Shown one piece after another: positions 1-7,300 of a stretch of 10,271 nucleotides of DNA; position 1 is the stretch's first letter, and the number at the start of each line of letters is the position of its first letter. Made by a program: the position numbers and the translations under genes. The notes under the pieces were generated by a model. It was not told where the DNA came from and searched no databases. It saw only the letters and a list, made by a program, of their open reading frames with translations. The DNA is from Bacteroidales bacterium. Lineage in GTDB: Bacteria; Bacteroidota; Bacteroidia; Bacteroidales; NBLH01. Location: assembly GCA_027083715.1 (NCBI GenBank), contig JALWNR010000711.1:1-10271 (forward strand), read 5' to 3'.

Positions 1-773
1 TTATTACTCAGCTAGAAGAAAGTAATACTGAAAAACAAAATATCAGCAATGAAATGAAAGAATTGTTGATGCAATATGATGAATTAAAAACCAATAATGA
101 TACAATTAATGCAAAGTTAGCAACCGAACAAAAAAGGATTAAACAATTAATTGAAGAACTTAAATATGTAAAGTCTTCTAATTCAGCAAAAATAAAACAA
201 TATAAAAAAGAGTTGGAAACTTTACGTAAAATTATGCGTAGCTATATTGTTCAAATTGATTCGCTTTATACCCGAAATCAAGAGCTAATAAAAGAAAATG
301 CACAGGTTAAAAATGAGTACCGTATTGTAATTTCAGAAAATCAAGAATTAAGTTCAGCCAGAGACAGTTTAGAGGGAACAGTAAAAAAAGCATCAGAGCT
401 AAAAGCTCTAAACCTAGTAGCTACAGGAATTAATAAAAGAGGCAAAAAAACAAATCGTATTTCAAAATTAGACAAAATAAAAGTTTGCTTTACAATAGAT
501 GAAAATGTTATTGCCCCGCGCGGTGAAAAATGGGTATATATCCGAATTGCTAAGCCCGATAAATATGTATTGCATGAATCGGAGAACGATTTATTTACTT
601 TTGAAGGTAAAGAAATAGCTTATTCGGCTAAGAGAGTAGTAAACTATCAAGGAGATATAACGGATATGTGTATATATTGGAAAAAGAATGAAAATTTAAT
701 TCCCGGGCTTTACTATGTAGATGTTTTTGCCGATGGAGCATTAATAGGAACCACTGCTTTTACATTAAATTAA
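1..773 (+). CDS. coiled-coil protein with conserved beta-rich C-terminal domain, 5' partial
   Basis: The reading frame is open from the left edge: the codons from position 3 onward read ITQLEESNTEK and run into the ATG at 54 without a stop. That ATG is therefore probably internal and the true N-terminus lies outside the window. Counting from that ATG, residues about 1-115 are Lys/Glu/Gln/Asn-rich heptad-like sequence predicted to form a long coiled coil. Residues about 138-239 form a compact domain beginning near KIKVCFTIDEN, with the motifs VYIRIAKPD, IAYSAKR and PGLYYVDVFADG, and ending in a TAFTLN strand. I recall this arrangement from Bacteroidota proteins often labelled hypothetical or, loosely, chromosome partitioning protein; I see no ATPase motif supporting the latter. 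No signal peptide can be judged because the N-terminus is missing. It converges on the SpoIIE-type gene. Function unknown. Confidence 0.85.
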   Translation, partial: ITQLEESNTEKQNISNEMKELLMQYDELKTNNDTINAKLATEQKRIKQLIEELKYVKSSNSAKIKQYKKELETLRKIMRSYIVQIDSLYTRNQELIKENAQVKNEYRIVISENQELSSARDSLEGTVKKASELKALNLVATGINKRGKKTNRISKLDKIKVCFTIDENVIAPRGEKWVYIRIAKPDKYVLHESENDLFTFEGKEIAYSAKRVVNYQGDITDMCIYWKKNENLIPGLYYVDVFADGALIGTTAFTLN

Positions 774-779
774 TAAAAC

Positions 780-819
780 AAACACTATCCTGTAGCGTAT
801 TAGTTACCGGATAGTGTTT
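780..819. terminator. bidirectional hairpin terminator between convergent genes
   Basis: An 11-bp perfect stem (AAACACTATCC at 780-790 with GGATAGTGTTT at 809-819) encloses an 18-nt loop that can pair further (GTAGC with GTTAC, including one G-T pair). It sits 6 bp after the stop of the plus-strand coiled-coil gene and touches the stop codon of the minus-strand phosphatase gene. T-rich runs follow on both strands (GTTTTATAAT on plus, TGTTTTATTA on minus). This fits a terminator shared by two convergent genes. Confidence 0.8.
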
Positions 820-2738
820 TATAATTGTAATCCAACCACTAAAACATCATCAACCTGCCCGATTTTAGAACTGGACATCCATTTTTCAAAGAAATTTTCC
901 AATTCAATTTTTTGTTCTTTCATTTTTTTGTTTTGTACTTTCACCAGTACATCAAAAAATCTTTTTTTATTCAGTTTTCTGCCTTTTTTACCTCCAAACT
1001 GGTCTTTAAATCCATCAGAAAACATATAAATACGCTCTCCTTTTTTATAAGTAACTTTTTTCTCGGTAAAATGTTTTTTCTTTTCAAAGTTAAAGTGATA
1101 ACCTACGGGCATATTATCTCCTTTATATTCATGTAAACTGTGGCTTTCATTTTCTTTACTGATTTTTACTAAAGAATTATATGCTCCTGCAAAACTAATG
1201 TTTTTTTTGTCTTTATCAATAATAGCCAAAGAAATATCCATACCATCTTTTACCGGAATGTCTTTTTCTTGTTCAAGCGAATTAATAATTTTTTCTCTTA
1301 AAAGTTCCAGAATAATATTTGCCCTGTCATTATATGTATTAGTAATTTCAGATAAAAAAGTCATGCCTAAAATGCTCATAAAAGCACCCGGAACACCATG
1401 ACCGGTACAATCGGCAACTACAATAATAATTTTATTTTCAATTTTTCTAAACCAATAAAAATCACCACTAACAATATCCTTAGGTCGATACAATATAAAA
1501 TTATCGCTAAAATTATTATCAAGTACTTCTTTTATCGGAAATAATGCCAATTGAATTCTACGAGCATAATTAATACTGCTTGTAATTTCCCTGATTTGTT
1601 TAGTTAAGAGCTTATTTTGTTCGGAAACAATTATCTGTTGATTTTCCAGTTCTTCATTAATACTGGCTATTTCTTCACTTTTTTGTTTAATAATAATATT
1701 CTGTTGCTTTATTTTTTGTGCCTCCTTGTTTTTAATATACAAAACGAGGATTGTAGATAGCAAAATCACAAAAAACAAAATACCCAGTTTAATGTAATCT
1801 GACTGAGTTTTTATTCGTTTAAGCGATTTAACCAGTTCTTCTTCCAAACTGTTTAATTTATTTTGCTTTAATTCCAGTTGCTGTTGTTTTTTAAGCAATT
1901 CTTGCTTAACACTGTCAATTTTATTTAATTGCAGTGTATAAATTTGTTTTAATTTACGAATTTCTTTTTTTTGCTTGATGATGTCTTGCAGGTTTTTTCT
2001 TAAGATATATTTTTGTTTTTCAATTATTTGCTTTTGGTTTGTTACAATAGAATTTAAGCTATCTAATTTTTGTTCTTGCATTAATAGTTCTTCTTGCCTT
2101 AACTTCAAACGTTTTTCCTGATCTTGGATACGGTAGAGTTTTAAAAGAGCCTTTGCTCTTTCTTCCCTTAAAATTTGCATTGAATCACGATACATTTCCC
2201 GCAAAAGATGTTCATCTCCACCCAACAATAAAATATTCTCCGTTAATTTCAATCTATGTTTTAATGCATTTTTATAATTTATTTCGTAATATTTTTCAGG
2301 ATTATTTAACAAATTAACTACACAATTTTCTTTTGATTCAGCATTATCAAATACCAATAACACATTTTTATGGTCGAAAAGCTTAGCAATGGTATCGTTA
2401 TGCTTTAATAATTTTCCGGAAAGGTAAAATATTTGTAAATCTTTTTGCTGTAAAAAATTATTCAGTTCTTCAATTTTATTAAATTTATAGACCTCAAGAG
2501 CCTTTGACTTAAGTAATTGATTTGTACTTGCAAATTCTTTAAAAGTATTATAAACCGAATCTTTATTTTCAATAACCCCAATTCTATATGTAAAAATTTC
2601 TTCATCATCCAGCCATTCAATTTCTTTAGCCAGATTAAAAACAATACGCGCTTTCTCTACCGCTGAAATTTGGGCAAAGAAATTTTTCGTATTTAGGAAA
2701 AATAATAAGAATAATATGATAATCTGTTTGTATCTCAT
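819..2738 (-). CDS. membrane SpoIIE-family PPM serine phosphatase with YfiR-like (DUF4154) periplasmic domain
   Basis: This is a predicted signal-transducing Ser/Thr phosphatase of 639 residues. A signal peptide (1-23, ending FFAQ) is followed by a domain at about 24-172 resembling the YfiR/HmsC family (DUF4154): an N-terminal KARIVFNLAKEIEW helix, a YRIGVIE strand, and a terminal INYKNALKHRLKLTENILLL segment. Residues 195-312 are a Lys/Gln/Glu-rich coiled coil, 315-336 one membrane helix, and 336-385 a second coiled coil. The phosphatase starts at YARRIQLALFP (391-401) and carries SGDF (424-427), DCTGHG (443-448, metal ligand D443), DGMD (498-501), SDG (574-576) and QVDDV (628-632), so the metal-binding acidic residues look intact. 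Predicted topology puts sensor and first coil in the periplasm and the catalytic domain in the cytoplasm. In known systems such phosphatases act on anti-sigma-factor antagonists; no such partner is encoded here. The ATG at 2738 is preceded by AAAGGA, a weak Shine-Dalgarno. Family call is firm; the YfiR-like call is moderately firm. Confidence 0.9.
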   Translation of the reverse strand: MRYKQIIILFLLFFLNTKNFFAQISAVEKARIVFNLAKEIEWLDDEEIFTYRIGVIENKDSVYNTFKEFASTNQLLKSKALEVYKFNKIEELNNFLQQKDLQIFYLSGKLLKHNDTIAKLFDHKNVLLVFDNAESKENCVVNLLNNPEKYYEINYKNALKHRLKLTENILLLGGDEHLLREMYRDSMQILREERAKALLKLYRIQDQEKRLKLRQEELLMQEQKLDSLNSIVTNQKQIIEKQKYILRKNLQDIIKQKKEIRKLKQIYTLQLNKIDSVKQELLKKQQQLELKQNKLNSLEEELVKSLKRIKTQSDYIKLGILFFVILLSTILVLYIKNKEAQKIKQQNIIIKQKSEEIASINEELENQQIIVSEQNKLLTKQIREITSSINYARRIQLALFPIKEVLDNNFSDNFILYRPKDIVSGDFYWFRKIENKIIIVVADCTGHGVPGAFMSILGMTFLSEITNTYNDRANIILELLREKIINSLEQEKDIPVKDGMDISLAIIDKDKKNISFAGAYNSLVKISKENESHSLHEYKGDNMPVGYHFNFEKKKHFTEKKVTYKKGERIYMFSDGFKDQFGGKKGRKLNKKRFFDVLVKVQNKKMKEQKIELENFFEKWMSSSKIGQVDDVLVVGLQL

Positions 2739-2757
2739 AATTTTCCTTTTACAAAGA

Positions 2758-2790
2758 AAATTAAGGAATAGCTTTGCTATTCCTTAATTT
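2758..2790 (-). terminator. strong hairpin terminator after Fib_succ_major gene
   Basis: A perfect 15-bp stem (AAATTAAGGAATAGC at 2758-2772 with its exact complement at 2776-2790) closes a 3-nt loop. It overlaps the stop codon of the upstream minus-strand gene and on that strand is followed by a T-rich run (TTTTCTTTGT). It should end the two-gene transcript from 3907, so the phosphatase gene, whose start is only 20 bp further on, would depend on read-through or on a promoter buried in this short gap. Confidence 0.85.
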
Positions 2791-3373
2791 AATCTTTTAC
2801 ACAACGAACAGAAAAACCATGTTTTTTCAAGTCCATACCGCGCATAATTCCGGAATTATCATATAAAAGATATATTCTCCATGCAGTATTTCCATTTGCA
2901 TCATCAGTATCAGACCAAAAAGCAGCAATTTTACCTAAATCAACAAATTGCCCGTCCGGAGTTCTGTATCCACTAGGCAAAGCATTAAATTTGGTTGAAT
3001 TATCCGCACCGATATTTGGCTTTTCCCATTTTTCCACAGCCTTTAATTTTCCTCCGATAATTTTTTCATCCATCAAGCTGCTTAACGAAGACCACTCAAC
3101 CTCTTTAGCCAAATGCCAACCAGACGGGCAGGCTTTTTGTGCAGCTTCAAAAGTATATAAACGTCCGTAAATATTTGCATTATTCTCATCATCGGAAAAA
3201 GCCCAAGAATCATCTGTTTTATAATTCAGATTTTCGGCAAACCACCAATGCTCTCCTAATTTAACGGTTTTATAGGTCTTTCCATCGCGAGGATCAGTAT
3301 AACTACCGATTTCTTGTGTATAAGAAACATAGCTTGACATTATTGCCAATAATATTAATACGAACTTTTTCAT
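2789..3373 (-). CDS. secreted Fibrobacter succinogenes major paralogous domain (Fib_succ_major) protein
   Basis: This 194-residue exported protein consists of a signal peptide and one Fib_succ_major domain (TIGR02145 type). The start is placed at the ATG at 3373 (MKKFVLILLA...) rather than a TTG three codons earlier, because the signal peptide then begins with the usual MKK. Cleavage is likely after YTQ at residue 20. Family hallmarks in order are DGKTYKTVKLGEHWWFAENL (30-49), YGRLYTFEAAQKACPSGWHL (69-88), FNALPSGYR (129-137), FWS (152-154) and the terminal GFSVRCVKD (186-194). Cysteines C82 and C191 could form a disulfide. The domain is common in secreted and surface proteins of Bacteroidota and Fibrobacter, but its biochemical role is unknown to me. 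It lies 30 bp downstream of the ricin-type gene on the same strand and was probably transcribed with it. No lipobox or T9SS signal is seen. Confidence 0.88.
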   Translation of the reverse strand: MKKFVLILLAIMSSYVSYTQEIGSYTDPRDGKTYKTVKLGEHWWFAENLNYKTDDSWAFSDDENNANIYGRLYTFEAAQKACPSGWHLAKEVEWSSLSSLMDEKIIGGKLKAVEKWEKPNIGADNSTKFNALPSGYRTPDGQFVDLGKIAAFWSDTDDANGNTAWRIYLLYDNSGIMRGMDLKKHGFSVRCVKD

Positions 3374-3403
3374 AACTTCCAATTTAAGATTATTATTTCT
3401 TTA

Positions 3404-3907
3404 TTATTCTTTTTTAATAGTCCATTCCTGAATAAACTTATCGCTATCAACTTTAAGTTCTTCAAGATAAACAAAAGGACCTACTACTGTAACTAATAAT
3501 CGCTCGTTCATTTTAGATAAAAGATAATATGTTCCTTCATTTGCAGGAACAATACGCCACATTTGTGCATCTGTCCGTTTCGGATGATCAATAATTAATT
3601 TTGCATGCTCCACAGCACTGCCTTGTACCGTTAAATATAAGCCGGTATGAGTACTAATGGTGTAATAATCTTCCCCAATATTATCAATACGCCACTCGTT
3701 TACATTTGGCTGAAATCGTAAAATATTAATCTCAGAATAAGGTTTATTTTCCGACTCAGCAAATACCCCAATCATGATACGCGCATTACTTCCGGGTCTA
3801 TAACCGGAAATCGTATTTCCGTATTTATTAAACTGAATGGGCTCTACTTGTGCAAAACTCAATGCACTATAAAGCAGCATCACGATAATAAAACTTGATT
3901 TTTTCAT
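3404..3907 (-). CDS. secreted small beta-trefoil protein, ricin-type lectin-like
   Basis: This 167-residue protein has a signal peptide (MKKSSFIIVMLLYSALSFAQ, cleavage near residue 20). The rest fits a single beta-trefoil of the ricin-B/RICIN type. Three tryptophan-containing repeat ends are visible, at NEWRI (70-74), QMWRI (115-119) and QEWTI (160-164). They are spaced 45 residues apart, matching the threefold QxW pattern; the first repeat has NxW in place of QxW. YYTISTHTGLYLTV (81-94) and YYLLSKMNERLLVT (127-140) are the matching strands before each. Family members often bind sugars, but the acidic and aromatic residues of a classic galactose site are not obvious here, so ligand binding is open. 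It is first in the minus-strand block and is probably co-transcribed with the following Fib_succ_major gene, 30 bp away. No Shine-Dalgarno precedes the ATG at 3907. Confidence 0.75.
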   Translation of the reverse strand: MKKSSFIIVMLLYSALSFAQVEPIQFNKYGNTISGYRPGSNARIMIGVFAESENKPYSEINILRFQPNVNEWRIDNIGEDYYTISTHTGLYLTVQGSAVEHAKLIIDHPKRTDAQMWRIVPANEGTYYLLSKMNERLLVTVVGPFVYLEELKVDSDKFIQEWTIKKE

Positions 3908-4145
3908 ATCTTAAAATTATTTAAAGGTTTACAAAATCTTACTTAGTATAAAAAATATAAGTTAACAGGAGCATTTAGTGTAAGTTTTATGGCAAAAAAT
4001 TTCATTACAAAAAACAATCCATTTCTAAAAAAACGTCAAAAGTTCATTAACTGCTTAAAGATACGACAAAGTGACATACGCTGAATAAGTTTGTAAATAA
4101 TACAAGTGCTTAGGAGGAGGATGGTGCCCTGCTTTACATTTTTCA

Positions 4146-4159
4146 TTGATTAAAGTCAA
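4146..4159. promoter_or_regulatory. possible Crp/Fnr-type operator
   Basis: TTGATTAAAGTCAA has the layout of the Fnr/Crp-family site TTGAT-N4-ATCAA with one mismatch, and lies inside a slightly longer dyad, ATTGA-N6-TCAAT (4145-4160). It is about 240 bp upstream of the ricin-type gene start. In AT-rich DNA such a match can arise by chance, and no regulator gene is in view. Confidence 0.2.
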
Positions 4160-4180
4160 TTTTATCTAACTTGAAAACTC

Positions 4181-4228
4181 TTCACGCAAAAGCACAAAGT
4201 GTAAATAAAGAGCAAGATAGCAAATTAA
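4181..4228 (+). repeat. degenerate intergenic repeat, copy A
   Basis: The segment begins TTCACGCAAAAGCACAAAGT, continues with AAATAAAGAGCAAG, and matches the reverse complement of 4270-4310. It resembles short intergenic sequences of the form CGCAAAGGCGCAAAG that I recall as recurrent in Bacteroidota genomes. With a single divergent pair in this window, family membership is tentative. Confidence 0.4.
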
Positions 4229-4269
4229 ATTAATCGAACTTAATGTTAAATATTTTACGCATAAGCTAT

Positions 4270-4310
4270 TAATTTACTCTCTCTTTGCAATTTAGCGCCT
4301 TTACGTGAAA
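4270..4310 (-). repeat. degenerate intergenic repeat, copy B (inverted)
   Basis: Read on the minus strand it starts TTTCACGTAAAGGCGCTAAA, continues TTGCAAAGAGAGAG, and aligns with copy A over TTCACG-[CT]-AAA-[AG]-GC-[AG]-C-[AT]-AA and the following GAG-rich stretch. The two copies face each other across about 40 bp, so RNA from either strand could fold into a long imperfect stem. Confidence 0.4.
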
Positions 4311-4325
4311 ATTCATGAAAATGCA

Positions 4326-4353
4326 AGCTAAGAAAACAAGTGTTTTCCCAGCT
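4326..4353 (-). terminator. possible weak terminator after the nuclease gene
   Basis: GAAAACA (4332-4338) pairs with TGTTTTC (4341-4347), and outside a two-by-two internal loop AGCT (4326-4329) pairs with AGCT (4350-4353), which overlaps the TAG stop at 4352-4354. On the minus strand only a short GCATTTTC follows rather than a clean T-run, so termination may be weak. Confidence 0.4.
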
Positions 4354-7300
4354 ACTTTAAAATTAACGTACTGCTATAAGCCCCCCCTTTCGTTTTAACT
4401 ACCAACAAGTATATACCCGGTTTAAATCCGGACACATCAATTTGCTTCTGTCTGCCCAGTTTATACTCCCCAACTAACTTTCCTTTTGCCGAAAAAATTC
4501 TTAAAACACTTTTATCCACAGAAAAATCGGCTTTTATATTAATAATTCCATCCGAAGGGTTAGGATAAATTGAAAAGGCTACTTGCTCGGAAATATCAGG
4601 AACAGAAGTAACATTATCATCAGTAACCGTAATTGTTTTTGATACAGATGGAGCTGCATTATATTTATCGTTTCCTGCTTGGTAGGCTTCAATTGTTATA
4701 TTCCCGGCTTGTGTAAAACTAAGTACATTCCCCGAAATACTACCATTACCTGCAGTGATACGAAAACCAACATCCAAACCGGAACTTGCTGTTGCTGACA
4801 AAGTAATATTTCCCTGACTCAAAGACACGCTATCGGGCAGTTCAAAAGTTATTGCCTGCGAAGCTTTTACTACTTGAAACTGAACTTCATCACTTGCGGG
4901 CAATGTATTACTGTCTCCATCATTGAATGCTTTTACCGTAACCGTTCCTACATCAGAAACTGTTAAAATACTACCGGATATAGTAGCCGGTCCGCTCACT
5001 ATCTCATATTGAACAGGAAGATTGGCTGAAGACTGTGCATAAACAAAAAACGGGTCTGCATTGTAGGCTACATTCGATATCTCGTTAAGATTGATTACTT
5101 GTCCTTTTAAGTTATTATCATACAATTTGATACGAAGTAATACAGGATTATGATCTGATACCGTAGTTGTTTCAACAGCTGTATTATTTGTTAAGCTTTG
5201 GTATTCGTAATACAGTTCATTTGAAATTGAAATATGATCGATTGATGCACCTATAGCATGTAAATAATCTTCATTAGCATTTTCAAACCAAGTAATATAC
5301 GGACTATCTCCACCTGATATACTTCCTTCATAGTAATCGTTATAATCTCCTAAAATAATCACATTATCCGTATCAAAATTAGCGTCCAATTCATCTTTTA
5401 AAAACAACGCATCAGCAACTCTCCTGTCTTTACTATCCGAACAACATTTTGCATGAATATTTATAAAATCAATAGGGACAGTTACTCCGTCAATAGTAAC
5501 ATCTGCCGTAAATAAAAACGGTAAACGCCCCGAAGCCCAAAACAATGAAGCATCTCCGGTATATCCATCAATTGTTGTAACATCTGTATTGGGGTAAAGG
5601 CTTGAAAACATAGATTCGGATGTTATATTTGCAAAATTATCCGTTCGGTAAATATAACAAACTCTTTGAGCTGGCCAATCTGTAGAAGGAGATTGGTCGT
5701 CTAATGAATATCTTGGACCAAGTAAAGCACTGTATGTTCCACTGCCGGCAATTGTATTTAGCTTGATGAGTAAACTATCCAGATAATTTCCGTTTACATC
5801 ATCAACAATTACTTCCTGCAATGCATAAATATCTGCATCTAAATTCAAAATAGTAGTTGAAACTTCTGATAATTGCTCATCCCAAGTCGATGCACTGTTG
5901 CTTTTATCCGGTGCACCAAACCATTCAAGATTCCAGGTAACAATATCCAGAGTTTGGTTTTGGGTAAGTGTAGCTGCATCAACTACCGTTGCAGGATTAT
6001 CTTCCGAGTATAAATCGACTATATAGTTTGTTCCGTTTGTTGTTGAATGCGTTATTCTTTCATGATAGCCTTTTAAATATTCTGATGTTGGGCTAAACCG
6101 AACATATACTGTTTGCGATGAGGCATTTGCCTGCAAAACAGTTACAGAGTCTGTCCATGAACTATTATCAAGCGAAAGCTCAAAAGGAGCTAATGTCGAA
6201 ACAATAACATCGCCTTCCAAGTTTTGACAGGAGACAGTATAAGTTAATGAAGAGCTACTGTCTCCGGGAACTGTATATGGGAAGTTTAATGAAGTAAGAT
6301 CTGTTGATATTTCCGGAACAACAGGCGTAGCATAAAGCTCAATATTATCCATATTAATTCGCGAAGCATCCGGTAAAATACTGGTATGCTTATAAGCAAT
6401 GTAAAATGTGTTTTGCCCGATGGCAGATAAATCAAAACTTTGTTGTGCCCAATTATCTGTCAAAGTAATATCCGAAATTTTTGTCCACGATGCCAAACTC
6501 GGGTCTCCACTCCCTGTATAATCAATAGAGTACATTAATTCCAATGTACTTCCTGAATAGGTTGATTCTAACCAAAATTTCAGTACAGGATTTTTATAGC
6601 CGGAAACATTAAACAGTGGACTAATGAGCCAGTCTTCGCTGTCTGCATCTGCTTGATAATTGTTCATTTTAATACCTTGGCTTCCGTTAAGCCCATAAGT
6701 ATCACAAGTCCAATCCTCATTACTGCTGACACTGTATATCACCCAATCCGAAGCACAATTAGTTTCAAAATCCTGACTGTACAAAACCTCCGCTTGTTTA
6801 AGCGGATCTCCTTCTGTACCTTTAACACTTAGTTTGCCAAGGGCTTTTCCGCTTATATGAGTGATATAATCGCTTATATCGCTATTTGAGTATGAGGAAG
6901 GATTAAAACGCACGTAGATTGTTGTTGAAGGAATAGTTCCGTTTGATTGTTTTAAAATTATTTGTTTTGTATAATTATCCGGCACATCACTTAATGAAAT
7001 ATCAAAATCATTGGGTGCAAGTATTTGTAAATCATCGGTTAAGTTATTTGCTTCAAGCGTATAGGATTGTGTCGAGGAAACATTTCCGTAACGGATAAGT
7101 CCAAAATCCGATAAATTTGCCGAAATAAGAATTTGTGAGGCAGAAGAGCCTTGCCAACTTTGTCCTTTTTTATCACCCCAAATGTAGTCTGCTAATTCAT
7201 AATTATCAATAAAAGGATTTCTATTATTTTGCCATTCATAAATAACATTATTTCTTCTTAGCTCATAATCATCAGGAGGGTCAAGTTTATTCCACTCTAA

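Larger units (their letters stand above)
3908..4351. other. 444-bp intergenic region without a convincing gene
   Basis: This is the only long non-coding stretch in the window, lying between the stop of the nuclease gene and the start of the ricin-type gene. No reading frame of useful length is visible on either strand. It holds a pair of degenerate inverted repeats (about 4181-4228 and 4270-4310), a purine-rich patch GGAGGAGGATGG (4113-4124), and an Fnr/Crp-like dyad (4146-4159). A promoter for the minus-strand genes starting at 3907 should lie here. I found no good match to the Bacteroidota pattern TTTG plus TAnnTTTG; the nearest is a poor TATATTTT on the minus strand near 3950-3960. Confidence 0.6.

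Noticed and set aside
54..56. ATG at 54 as the start of the coiled-coil gene
   Set aside because: The frame stays open to the window edge with coiled-coil-like sequence, so the ATG is most likely an internal methionine.
814..1401. Plus-strand frames of 67-74 codons opposite the phosphatase gene
   Set aside because: They are Phe/Ser/Leu-rich antisense products of Lys/Glu-rich coding sequence, with no independent support.
3371..3382. TTG start three codons upstream for the Fib_succ_major gene
   Set aside because: The ATG at 3373 gives a standard MKK signal peptide start, and TTG use has no support here.
4121..4153. A 10-codon frame (MVPCFTFFID) behind GGAGGAGG
   Set aside because: The purine run touches the ATG with no spacing for a working ribosome site, the peptide has no recognisable feature, and this phylum relies little on Shine-Dalgarno sequences.
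3908..4351. CRISPR array or attachment site in the long intergenic gap
   Set aside because: There are only two diverged inverted segments, with no regular spacers, no direct repeat and no integrase or cas gene nearby.
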